Program-made: the position numbers and the translations under genes | Notes under the pieces: model-generated | Database searches by the model: none | What the model saw: the letters and a program-made list of their open reading frames with translations, nothing else | What the model was told of the DNA's origin: nothing | Part shown: piece by piece, positions 16,526 to 24,939 of the stretch | Layout: each line of letters opens with the position of its first letter | How positions within the stretch are numbered: the stretch's first letter is position 1 | DNA from: Verrucomicrobium sp. GAS474 | Lineage (GTDB): Bacteria; Verrucomicrobiota; Verrucomicrobiia; Methylacidiphilales; GAS474 | Assembly (NCBI RefSeq): GCF_900105685.1 | Contig: NZ_LT629781.1 | Span: 3,038,001-3,102,000, forward strand | Length of the DNA stretch: 64,000 nucleotides | Reading direction: 5' to 3'

Positions 16526-18715
16526 CTAGGGAGCAAGGGAAACCGAGGGAGTGCCTCCCCCGGGCCGCAAGGCGAGGTTGTCTTCCCCGCCGTCGGGACG
16601 ACGGACGGTCAGGAGCCACTTCCCCTCTTTTTTCTCCGCCTTCACCACCCGATAATCGGGCGGCGTCCCCTCCCCCGGCACCAGGAGCCAGGCAAAGCAC
16701 TTCGGCGCGGCGGGGGTTGCCACATCGGGCGAGGCCGATTCGTAGAGCGCGACGGGCGCCGGGAGCTTCACGTTATAGGACGGGCTCCACCAGCCCTGGA
16801 CGAGAGGCTTGCTCTCTCCCATGACGATGCGGGGAGGCCTCCACGCGATCACGCCCGGCAGGGGGATCGGGACAATGCGGAGATTGCCCGCGCCGAGATC
16901 CCGATCGCGGTCGGCCACATTGGCCGTTTCGATCTCGTTCCCGTTCACTGACACCCTCGTGCATTTGGGATCGAAATGCCACGGCACCGTGATCCGGTGG
17001 GCCCCGTCCATGAAGACCTCGTCGAGGACCACCGCGTAGGCGTCCCGGACGTAGAGAAGGGAGCGGCGATGGCGCGCCCGGTCGGGGAGGCCGTAGCCGG
17101 TCGCCGAGCCCGCATTGAGCCGGAGCGTCGCCATGCCGGAGACGAAGTCGTAATCCGGACGATGGAGGTAGGTCGTCGCCGCCGCCTGCCGCGCCCGGCG
17201 GGGCGGGTCCTCGATCTCGGCGCTGCCGCCCGCGTCGGCATCGAAGAGAACGACGTTATGCCCGCGCTGCCCGGTGAAGTAACGCCGCCACCGCCCCGGC
17301 TTGTACGTGTAGCGCCCCGCGTCGACGAGGAGATCGCGCCCGCCCGAATAGACGGAGAGATGGAGCGTGTCCTGGTGCTCGTGCGCCGTGCCGAGGGGGC
17401 CGGTGTCGAAGAAAAACCAATCGGCCTCCCTCCCCCGCGAGGCGCTTCCCCGCACGATCGCCAGACCGGACCACGGGAAGTAGACCGACTCGAGGCCCTG
17501 CGGGTCCCGCGCGACTTTCCCGATCCCCCCCGCGACCTCGACGCCGCGGGCCGCCGTCCATTCCTTCAACGTCCCGATCTGGGACCAATTCGATTCGGCG
17601 TCGCCGTCGTTGTTCAGCGAGCCGTTCCCGTCCGGCTTCATCGTGAGACGGATATAGGACCAAAGCTTCTCCGCATCGTCCTCGAACTCCGTCGCCGCCG
17701 GGTGGCCCGCCAGGGTCAGGAAGGTGGCGACCTTCTGGTAGGCCGTCGCCACGTCGATCTGGTAGTGATCGGAAAGTTCCATCTGCGCCCCGTCGGGATA
17801 GACCCGGTTGGCATACTCCCGCCGCAGCCGCGCGACCGAGGCGTCGAGCCACGCCGGGGCGTCCCGGAACTCGGGCCAGTAGGCCGCCGCCGCCGCCAGG
17901 CCGAGGCACTCGGTATTCAGATGATTCCCGCGCGGCGTCGGATGAAGGAGGCACGAATCGGCCTGCAGGGCGATGCTGGCCAACATCCGCATCCGGGTGG
18001 CGGGACGGAAATCGGCGCTTCCGGCAAAACCGTAGAAGGCGGCGGGCCACGTTTCCAGGAGCCGCCGCCCGATCTCGAGCGAGCGCCAGGCGGGGGAATC
18101 ATGGCTGTTCCCCGAGGGGGCGGAGGGATGGGCGACGATCCAGTCGGTCACCTGCGCGTCGAAGGCCCGGACGTAGCGCCCGTCATGGGTGATCGACCAG
18201 CTGGCGAGGTAATCGAGGAACCACGCCTGCCGGTTCAACATCCAGGCCCACTCGGGGTCCTTCCTCGGGCCGTAATGATTCCAATCGATCCCGCCCGAGG
18301 CGGTCCGCTGCTGCGTCCCCGTCACCCCCTGAAGGGTGAAGGTCCCGTGGAGCGCCGCCTCGGCTTCTTCCCGCTGACCCTCCGTTTCGGCCTGGAAACG
18401 TTCCGCGCCCAGCCACGGAAACCGTTTCACCCCCGCCCCGGCATAGTAGGCGAGGAGCGCCTCCCCGGCGGCGACGGTCTCCCCGTGGAGGCGATGTTCC
18501 TTGACCGCCTCCAGCCCGGGGCGGGAGAGATCGACCTCTCCCAGCACCGTGGCGATCAGGCCGGGCTCCGCCGCCTCCAGCTCGGCCAGCGTGCCGGGAG
18601 AGGAAGCGGGCTCCGCCTCGACCGGAAGGAGAGAAAGCAAGGCGAGGAACAGCGCCCCAAGACCACGGCCCAGAAGGACCGGGAAAACGGGAACGTTATT
18701 CCCGCGAAAGCCCAT
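16526..18715 (-). CDS. Heparinase II/III-family polysaccharide lyase, exported
   Basis: The 729-residue protein starts at ATG 18715, giving a signal peptide (MGFRGNNVP, then a Leu/Ala-rich core ending PVEAEP). Residues ~60-400 form an alpha/alpha-toroid region (DWIVAHPSAPSG, PRGNHLNTECLGLA). A beta-sandwich half follows with GTAHEHQDTLHLSVYSGG and LLVDAGRYTYKPG, the heparinase II/III signature. The family cleaves uronic-acid polysaccharides (heparin, alginate) by elimination. The substrate here is not predictable. It overlaps the small upstream membrane-protein gene by 20 bases, so the two are probably co-transcribed. Confidence 0.9.
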   Translation of the reverse strand: MGFRGNNVPVFPVLLGRGLGALFLALLSLLPVEAEPASSPGTLAELEAAEPGLIATVLGEVDLSRPGLEAVKEHRLHGETVAAGEALLAYYAGAGVKRFPWLGAERFQAETEGQREEAEAALHGTFTLQGVTGTQQRTASGGIDWNHYGPRKDPEWAWMLNRQAWFLDYLASWSITHDGRYVRAFDAQVTDWIVAHPSAPSGNSHDSPAWRSLEIGRRLLETWPAAFYGFAGSADFRPATRMRMLASIALQADSCLLHPTPRGNHLNTECLGLAAAAAYWPEFRDAPAWLDASVARLRREYANRVYPDGAQMELSDHYQIDVATAYQKVATFLTLAGHPAATEFEDDAEKLWSYIRLTMKPDGNGSLNNDGDAESNWSQIGTLKEWTAARGVEVAGGIGKVARDPQGLESVYFPWSGLAIVRGSASRGREADWFFFDTGPLGTAHEHQDTLHLSVYSGGRDLLVDAGRYTYKPGRWRRYFTGQRGHNVVLFDADAGGSAEIEDPPRRARQAAATTYLHRPDYDFVSGMATLRLNAGSATGYGLPDRARHRRSLLYVRDAYAVVLDEVFMDGAHRITVPWHFDPKCTRVSVNGNEIETANVADRDRDLGAGNLRIVPIPLPGVIAWRPPRIVMGESKPLVQGWWSPSYNVKLPAPVALYESASPDVATPAAPKCFAWLLVPGEGTPPDYRVVKAEKKEGKWLLTVRRPDGGEDNLALRPGGGTPSVSLAP

Positions 18716-18935
18716 GAAGCAGCCAGCGTGCAAGGTTCCGGCTCAGGAAGATCACCGCCGCGCCGGTGAAGAACAGAACCGTCGGCGGCACCAGCCGGGC
18801 GCGGAAAAAGAGATCGATATAGATCGCGTCGATTTCGCCGAGGGCCTGGAGGAGGTTCCCCGCCCCCAGCGCGAAACCGGCCAGGGCCAGGAAAAGACCG
18901 ATCAGGCGCACCGCCACTGTCACATTGCGTTCCAT
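18696..18935 (-). CDS. Small two-helix membrane protein, function unknown
   Basis: This 79-residue protein starts at ATG 18935 (MERNVTVAVRLIG). It has two hydrophobic helices, residues ~6-28 and ~53-72, joined by a short loop with charged residues, so it should span the inner membrane twice. The stop overlaps the heparinase-family gene start. In-frame upstream sequence to 19022 looks non-coding. No family is recognised. Confidence 0.6.
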   Translation of the reverse strand: MERNVTVAVRLIGLFLALAGFALGAGNLLQALGEIDAIYIDLFFRARLVPPTVLFFTGAAVIFLSRNLARWLLHGLSRE

Positions 18936-19051
18936 AGGATGTTGTCCCTTCACATCGCATAATTCCCACCGGGGAGCGAGACGCTTTTTTCCCGCCCGGG
19001 AATCGATCCGAAAATGGAGCACGTATTCCTTCTGGACACCAAGTATCTCCC

Positions 19052-20062
19052 ATGGGAATTTCCTCCTCGATGCCCCCCACCCTCCTCCAGAACCTGAAAG
19101 CCAAAGCCATCGAGAAAGCGAAGCGCGCCTCCGTCGTCTTCGCCGTCCTCGCCGCCCTCCTCATCCCCTCCTACTTCACGCTGAAGACCGTCCGGGTGGC
19201 GAATGCCATGGTCCCGCCGAACCTCGATCCCTCCCCCCTCGGCTACACCTGGAGCCTTCTCCTCTTCATCGTCCCGACGCTCTTCATCCTCATCTGGCTC
19301 CACGCCAACCCCGCGCGCTCCTTCCCCCGGAAGGCCTTCTACATCACCGTCGGGATCATCACCCCGCTCGGCTTCCTCCTCGATCTCCTCTTCGGGGAGA
19401 TCTTCTTCACCTTCAACAACACCCAGGCCGTCCTCGGGATCTACCTCCCCGGCTTCGATCTCTATACGTGGAAGTGGGTGACCGGGGCGCTCCCCATCGA
19501 GGAGTTCGCCTTCTACCTCGTCGGCATCATCGCCGTCCTCCTGATCTATGTCTGGGCCAATGAATCGTGGCTCTCCGCCTACGCCGCCCGGAGCAAGCAC
19601 CTCTCCAAGGCCGCCGCCAAGGTGCAGCTCCAGCCGAGGAACCTCCTCAAGCCGACCCATCTCCACTGGGTCTCGATCATCTGGGGCCTCCTCGCCATCG
19701 TCGCCGCCGACCTTTATTACCAGACCCACAGCGGCTACCACAGCTTCCCCGGCTACATCACCTTCATCATCGTCGCCGCCATCGTCCCGAGCGGCCTCTT
19801 CTATCCCGTCGCGAAGCCCCGGATCAACTGGCAGGCCTTCAGCTTCACCCTCCTCTTCATCCTCCTCGTCAGCCTCCTGTGGGAGGCGAGCCTCGCCGCC
19901 CCCTACCAGTGGTGGGGCTACCAGCGGCAGCAGATGGTCGGCCTCTTCATCGACGGCTGGTACGGCCTCCCCATCGAGGCCGTCCTCATCTGGCTGATGG
20001 TCACCTTCACGACCGTCATCATCTACGAGGTGATCAGCGTCGTCGTCGCGAAGGATAAATAG
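19052..20062 (+). CDS. Lycopene-cyclase-like membrane protein (CrtYc/CrtYd type, two fused halves)
   Basis: The 336-residue polytopic membrane protein has ~8 hydrophobic helices. Residues ~120-165 contain FTFNNTQAVLGIYLPG, then ALPIEEFAFYLVG, the (L/P)PxEE motif of heterodimeric lycopene cyclases. The second half repeats the layout (a Trp-rich APYQWWGYQRQQMVG, then YGLPIEAVLIW) but has Ala where the second Glu is expected. The family cyclises the ends of lycopene. Whether this copy is a cyclase or a related protein is uncertain, and no other carotenoid gene lies in the window. Confidence 0.78.
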   Translation: MGISSSMPPTLLQNLKAKAIEKAKRASVVFAVLAALLIPSYFTLKTVRVANAMVPPNLDPSPLGYTWSLLLFIVPTLFILIWLHANPARSFPRKAFYITVGIITPLGFLLDLLFGEIFFTFNNTQAVLGIYLPGFDLYTWKWVTGALPIEEFAFYLVGIIAVLLIYVWANESWLSAYAARSKHLSKAAAKVQLQPRNLLKPTHLHWVSIIWGLLAIVAADLYYQTHSGYHSFPGYITFIIVAAIVPSGLFYPVAKPRINWQAFSFTLLFILLVSLLWEASLAAPYQWWGYQRQQMVGLFIDGWYGLPIEAVLIWLMVTFTTVIIYEVISVVVAKDK

Positions 20063-20093
20063 GAGGGGAAAGGGAGCCGCTTCTCCCGCGCTC

Positions 20094-20930
20094 TCAGCCC
20101 CGCCGCGTCGAGGTCGCCGTCCGGCGGTAGCTGAGCGGGGTGACGCCGACCCGCTCCTTGAAGGCGTAGCAGAAGGCGGCGGCGCTGCCGAAGCCGCAAT
20201 CGGCGGCGATCCGCTTGATCGGCTGGTCGGTCGCCGCCAGCCGCTCCCGCGCCCGCTGCATCCGGCTGCGGAGGGATATCTCGTGGGGCGTCGTGTTCAG
20301 GCGGGTCCGGAAGACCTCGTGAAGGTAGGGAAGCGACCAGCCGACGCGGCGGGCCACCTCGCCGAGGCGGAGGGCCTTCCCCTCCTCTCCCGACTCCAGG
20401 AGGGAGAGCGCCTGGCGCAGCGGCTCCGGCAGGGCGTCCTCCTCCCGCACCTGCGTCCTCGCCGAGAGCCGGGACTGGAAAAGGAGCCTCCCGTAAATGT
20501 AAGCCAGCAGCCCGGTCCGGTCGACCCGGTCGTCGACCGACCAACGGACCACCTCGTCGGTGAAGCGGTTGACCTCCTCGACGTCGTGCCACCAAGCGAC
20601 CCGGGGGGCGCGGCGGAGGCCCCGCAGGTAGGGCGTCGCAATCTCGACGGCGAGGCAGCGGTAGGGATTGTCCCAGTCGCTCCGGGCAATCGTCTGGTCC
20701 CCCTCGACCTGCCAGATCAACGCCCCCGCCGTGACCTCGACCCACTTCCCTTCGACCGAAACCCAACCCCGCCCTCCGGTGACGAGCTCGATCAATTCCC
20801 GCCCGAAACGGATCGTCTCGAAGAGCGGCTCGCACCCCGCGGGTTGGTGATAATGGCCGACCCGGACCAAAGAACGGGGGTAAGCAACGTCCTCCTTCCA
20901 CTCTTCCGACTTTTTGGCAACGATTCCCAC
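20094..20930 (-). CDS. AraC-family transcriptional regulator
   Basis: GTG 20930 gives 278 residues. The N-terminal ~150 residues are cupin-like (FETIRFGRELIELVTGGRG, IWQVEGDQT) and probably sense a sugar. The C-terminal ~100 residues carry two HTH motifs: LRLGEVARRVGWSLPYLHEVF and IKRIAADCGFGSAAAFCYAFK, followed by the family end GVTPLSYRR. It is divergent from the beta-mannosidase gene with 111 bases between them, so local control of mannoside use is likely. Confidence 0.92.
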   Translation of the reverse strand: MGIVAKKSEEWKEDVAYPRSLVRVGHYHQPAGCEPLFETIRFGRELIELVTGGRGWVSVEGKWVEVTAGALIWQVEGDQTIARSDWDNPYRCLAVEIATPYLRGLRRAPRVAWWHDVEEVNRFTDEVVRWSVDDRVDRTGLLAYIYGRLLFQSRLSARTQVREEDALPEPLRQALSLLESGEEGKALRLGEVARRVGWSLPYLHEVFRTRLNTTPHEISLRSRMQRARERLAATDQPIKRIAADCGFGSAAAFCYAFKERVGVTPLSYRRTATSTRRG

Positions 20931-21041
20931 TTTTTCTATATTAGATAGGATTGAAGATTAATTTAAAAGGGGATTAATGAATGGAATACGATTTTTTCTT
21001 AATCGATAAACCACCCTCCAACGCTTTTACCTTCGCCAACC
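20931..21041. promoter_or_regulatory. Divergent promoter region between araC-type gene and beta-mannosidase
   Basis: The 111 bases are much more AT-rich than the flanks (for example TCTATATTAGATAGGATT near 20937 and TTAATTTAAAAGGGG near 20960). An AraC-type activator would be expected to bind here. No direct repeat pair could be defined with confidence. Confidence 0.45.
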
Positions 21042-23531
21042 ATGCCTTATTCCCTCGCCCTGACGTCCAAATGGCAATTGCTCGAACCGGCTTCCAAGCA
21101 GTGGATCGAAGCCGTCGTTCCCGGTTGCGTCCACACCGATCTCCTCCGCCATAAGCTGATCGCCGAGCCGTTCTGGGGACGGAATGAACAGGACCTCCAG
21201 TGGATCGAGGAGCAGGATTGGACCTACCGCTGCACCGTCGAAATCGCCCCCGCCCTCCTCCGCGAGGAACACGTCGAGCTGGTCGCCGAGGGGCTCGACA
21301 CCATCGCCGAGTTAAAGTTGAACGGAAAAAAGATCGGCGCCTCGGAGAACATGTTCGTCGCCCATCGCCTCGACATCGCGAAGACGGCCCGCCCGGGAGA
21401 GAACCTCCTCGAGATCCGGTTCACCAGCCCGATGAAATACATCCGCGCCCGGATGGCCGCGAACAAGGAGAAGGTCGCCGACCTCGTCGAGTGGAACGAT
21501 CCGATCGGCGGCAGTTCCCGCATCCGGAAGCAGGCCTGTTCCTTCGGTTGGGATTGGGGCCCCCGTTTCGCCACCTCGGGCATCTGGATGCCAATCCGGA
21601 TCGAGGCCTGGAGCGAGAAGCGGATCGAATCGGTCCGCGTCGTCCAGAAGCACGCGAAAAAGCAGGACCGGGTCGAGCTCGCCTTCGATCCCGTCCTCTC
21701 CGGAAAGGGGAAGGGAACGAAGATCACCGGAACCGTCTCGCTCGACGGCAAGGTCGTCGCCGAGGTGAAGGGAAACAAGGCGACGATCGCGAAACCGGCC
21801 CTCTGGTGGCCGAACGGCCTCGGAGCCCAGCCCCTCTACACCGTCGCCCTTGAACTCCGCGACGCGCAGGGAACCGTCCTCGACACGTGGACGAAACGGA
21901 TCGGCCTCCGCACCATCGTCCTCGACCGCCACAAGGACCGGTTCGGCGAGAGCTTCCAGTTCGTCGTCAACGGCCGGGTGATCTTCGCCAAGGGGGCGAA
22001 CTGGGTCCCCGCCCACGCCTTCATCACCGAGTGCGGGCGCGACCTCTATGACGACCTCCTCACCTCGGCCGTCGAGGCGAACATGAACATGATCCGCGTC
22101 TGGGGCGGGAACGTCTACGAGAAGACCGAGTTCTACGACCTCTGCGACGAGAAGGGCCTCCTGGTCTGGCAGGACTTCATGTTCGCCTGCGCCCAGTATC
22201 CCGGGGACAAGGCCTTCCTCGAACAGGTCCGCCTCGAGGCCGACCACCAGGTGCGCCGCCTCTCCCATCACGCCTCCCTCGCCCTCTGGTGCGGCAACAA
22301 CGAGATCGAGCAGATGCCGAACGAGATCGTGAAGACGCCGAAGCGGAAGAAAGCCTACGAGGATGTCTTCTACAGGATCCTTCCCGACGCGGTGGCACGC
22401 CGCGACGGCACGACCCCCTATTGGCCCTGTTCCCCCCACAACCCCGAGGGTTACGAGAAGGGCCACAACAACGAACGCGCCGGCGATTGCCACTTCTGGG
22501 AAGTCTGGCACGAGCGGAAGCCGGTGAAGCGGTACGAGGAGAAAAACTTCCGCTTCTGCTCCGAGTTCGGCATGCAGTCCTATTGCTCGCCCGAGGTCGC
22601 GGCGACCTTCTGCGATCCGAAGGATTTCAACGCCTTCGGCCCCGAGATGGAGAACCACCAGAAGAACGGCGCGGGGAACCAGATCATCCTCGACTACGTC
22701 TCCCGGCTCTACCGCTTCCCGAAGGACTACGCCTCCCTCGCCTACCTCTCCCAGCTGAACCAGGCCTACTGCATGAAGGTCGGCGTCGAGCACTTCCGCC
22801 GCTCGATGCCCCGCACCATGGGGGCGCTCTATTGGCAGCTGAACGACAACTGGCCCGTCGCCTCCTGGAGCAGCATCGAGTTCGGCGGCACCTGGAAGGC
22901 CCTCCACTACGAGGCGAAACGCTTCTTCGCCCCCCTCCTCGTGAGCGCCCACGTCCCGGGCGACGAGATCATCGGCAAGTGCAACACCGTGACGAGCACC
23001 ATCGGCCGGGTCGACCTCTACTCCGTCTACGACGGCGCGAAGCCGACGACGGGGACGCTCAGCTGGTCGCTGGAGCACCTCGCAAAGGGAACGCTGCGCA
23101 AGGGGAGCAAGGCGGTGAAGCTCGCCTGCGTCAAATCGGTCCGGGAACTGAAGCTCGATTTCACGAAGGAAATGGCGCAATACGGCGCGCGTTTCCTCTA
23201 CCTCCGCGTCGTCCTCCAGGCGGCCTCGGGCGAGATCTCCCGGCAGACGGTCTTCCTGACCGCGCCCCGCAACCTGCCGCTGCCGCAGGGGAAGATCGGG
23301 ACGGAACTGAAGCAGCTCGATCCGTTGCGGTGGGAATTGAAGCTGACCTCGCCGGTCTACCAGCACGCGGTCCTCTTCCACTTCCGCAAGGTCGCCTACC
23401 GGGCCGAGGACAATTTCTTCGACCTCTTCCCCGGCGATGCCCGCACCGTGATCGTCCGGACGGAGAAGCCGGTTTCGGAAGCCGTCCTCGCGAAGGCCCT
23501 CGAAGTCGGCTCCCTCGTCGACACCTACTAG
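21042..23531 (+). CDS. Beta-mannosidase, glycoside hydrolase family 2
   Basis: The 829 residues match the length of GH2 beta-mannosidases. The N-terminal jelly-roll includes VVPGCVHTDLLRHKLI and WTYRCTVEI, and the central TIM barrel has IRVWGGNVYE. The acid/base Glu is at ~421 in WCGNNEIEQ and the nucleophile Glu at ~508 in FCSEFGMQS. YWQLNDNWPVASW is the usual substrate-side motif. It hydrolyses terminal beta-mannose residues of manno-oligosaccharides. There is no signal peptide, so it acts in the cytoplasm on imported oligosaccharides. No transporter is adjacent. Confidence 0.95.
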   Translation: MPYSLALTSKWQLLEPASKQWIEAVVPGCVHTDLLRHKLIAEPFWGRNEQDLQWIEEQDWTYRCTVEIAPALLREEHVELVAEGLDTIAELKLNGKKIGASENMFVAHRLDIAKTARPGENLLEIRFTSPMKYIRARMAANKEKVADLVEWNDPIGGSSRIRKQACSFGWDWGPRFATSGIWMPIRIEAWSEKRIESVRVVQKHAKKQDRVELAFDPVLSGKGKGTKITGTVSLDGKVVAEVKGNKATIAKPALWWPNGLGAQPLYTVALELRDAQGTVLDTWTKRIGLRTIVLDRHKDRFGESFQFVVNGRVIFAKGANWVPAHAFITECGRDLYDDLLTSAVEANMNMIRVWGGNVYEKTEFYDLCDEKGLLVWQDFMFACAQYPGDKAFLEQVRLEADHQVRRLSHHASLALWCGNNEIEQMPNEIVKTPKRKKAYEDVFYRILPDAVARRDGTTPYWPCSPHNPEGYEKGHNNERAGDCHFWEVWHERKPVKRYEEKNFRFCSEFGMQSYCSPEVAATFCDPKDFNAFGPEMENHQKNGAGNQIILDYVSRLYRFPKDYASLAYLSQLNQAYCMKVGVEHFRRSMPRTMGALYWQLNDNWPVASWSSIEFGGTWKALHYEAKRFFAPLLVSAHVPGDEIIGKCNTVTSTIGRVDLYSVYDGAKPTTGTLSWSLEHLAKGTLRKGSKAVKLACVKSVRELKLDFTKEMAQYGARFLYLRVVLQAASGEISRQTVFLTAPRNLPLPQGKIGTELKQLDPLRWELKLTSPVYQHAVLFHFRKVAYRAEDNFFDLFPGDARTVIVRTEKPVSEAVLAKALEVGSLVDTY

Positions 23532-23537
23532 ATAGGG

Positions 23538-23780
23538 CTATTGACGGGGCCAGCGGACCGAGGCCCCGTCGGACTGCTCCCACATCCAGACCAACGTGGC
23601 CAGGGCCTCGTAGTAGTCGGATTGGGCGCAGTTCAGCGGGGAATCGGGCCGGTCGGCGGCAGCCAGGCGGGCCAGCACGGCCTTGGCCTTGGCGCATTCC
23701 TCCTCGTTGCGAATGGTGCGGAGATCGCAGAGATCCCGCAGGCCGCGCTCATTCAGCGGCAGATCGATTGAAGCTAGCAT
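23538..23780 (-). CDS. Small protein resembling the N-terminal part of HigA-type antitoxins
   Basis: This 80-residue protein has a C-terminal half (EEECAKAKAVLARLAAADRP, then SDYYEALATLVWMWEQ) that resembles the helical segment before the HTH in COG5499 HigA-like antitoxins. The HTH itself is missing. It follows the acyltransferase gene on the same strand with a 32-base overlap. It could be a truncated antitoxin remnant or a small independent protein; no toxin gene is beside it. Confidence 0.4.
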   Translation of the reverse strand: MLASIDLPLNERGLRDLCDLRTIRNEEECAKAKAVLARLAAADRPDSPLNCAQSDYYEALATLVWMWEQSDGASVRWPRQ

Positions 23781-24840
23781 ATATACCCTTGTGTCCTACT
23801 CTTTCCCCCCACTGCTTTCCAAAAAGGATACAAGGTTCCTCGACGAATCTCCAGCTAAAATAGGCGGCAAAAAGGACGAGAACCAGGGAGGCAATCCCCT
23901 GTAATCCGCCCGGGAGGACGGGGTGGGCCAGCAGGGTCTTCAGGATCGGATAATGAAGCAGGTAGATGCTGAAGCTGATCCGCCCCACCCCCCGCAGGGT
24001 TCCCGCCGCGAGCCCGCTCAGCACCGGCATCGGCAGGTTCCGCCCATGGGTCAGGCCGAAGGCCAGCACCGACGACCACAGCACCGCCAAGAGCGGGCTC
24101 CACACATAGAGCCGGGGCATCGTCACCGTCGTCGAATGGCCGAGGATGCAGAAGAGCGGAACGAGGAGGAGGATCAGCGCCCCCGCCGTCATCCCCCGCG
24201 AACCCCAGAAACGGAAGAGCTTCGGCGGCATGACCGCCAGCAGCGATCCAACGGCGAAGATCGCGAAATAAGGCCAGAGCAGGAGGGTGTTCTTGTTCCC
24301 CGCGTCGAGGGCCCAATGCCACGAACAGCCCAGGGCGATCCCTCCCAGCACCGCCAACGCCGGGACGAAGCGCCGCCGCCAGAGGAAGACGTGGAGGAGG
24401 CAGAACAGCGGCATCACCGCGTAATATTTCACCTCGACCGGGATGACCCAGAACTCCCGGTGCCCCTCCAGCAGCAAGGCATTCCGCCAAAAGAAATACC
24501 ACATCCCCTCCCCGCCCCGTCCCAGCCAAAGCGCATGTCCGAAGACCACCAGGAGATAGAGAGGGAAGATGCGGCAGAGCCGATGGATCCCGTAACGGAC
24601 CAGGATCGTCCCCACCGGGGCCTTCCCGGCGTCGAATTCCTCCACCAGCCGCCGCGTCAGGAGGAACGCGCTCAGGACAAAGAAAAGCCAGACCCCCATC
24701 TTGCCCACCCCTTGGAGATGGAGCCCGGGGACGATGTCGTGATGCTCGTTGCTGGCGTGGGAGAAGACGACGATCAGGACCGCCACGCCCCGGAGAGCGT
24801 CGAGATAAAAGTTTCTCTGGTGATCGGGTCTTTCAATCAC
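23749..24840 (-). CDS. Acyltransferase 3 family membrane protein (O-acetyltransferase type)
   Basis: GTG 24840 gives 363 residues; GTG 24852 is equally possible. The protein has about ten hydrophobic helices. RNFYLDALRGVAVLIVVFSHA is the family start with its catalytic-type His, and VWLFFVLSAFLLTRRL and ISFSIYLLHYPI are further landmarks. These proteins transfer acyl groups to sugars of surface glycans, peptidoglycan or small metabolites. The gene is divergent from ffh, and no glycan gene adjoins it. Confidence 0.87.
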   Translation of the reverse strand: MIERPDHQRNFYLDALRGVAVLIVVFSHASNEHHDIVPGLHLQGVGKMGVWLFFVLSAFLLTRRLVEEFDAGKAPVGTILVRYGIHRLCRIFPLYLLVVFGHALWLGRGGEGMWYFFWRNALLLEGHREFWVIPVEVKYYAVMPLFCLLHVFLWRRRFVPALAVLGGIALGCSWHWALDAGNKNTLLLWPYFAIFAVGSLLAVMPPKLFRFWGSRGMTAGALILLLVPLFCILGHSTTVTMPRLYVWSPLLAVLWSSVLAFGLTHGRNLPMPVLSGLAAGTLRGVGRISFSIYLLHYPILKTLLAHPVLPGGLQGIASLVLVLFAAYFSWRFVEEPCILFGKQWGERVGHKGIYASFNRSAAE

Positions 24841-24939
24841 ACGCTGGAGCACGGGTAGGTTATAGATCGTGCTCCATTTCCCCGTCCATTCCTTTCGCTT
24901 TCCCTCGAGGGAGCGGTTGTGCCATCCTTTTCCCTTCCC

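Noticed and set aside
18936-19022. Longer N-terminus for the small two-helix membrane protein
   Set aside because: The added residues are basic and lack conservation signs. Met at 18935 directly precedes the first membrane helix.
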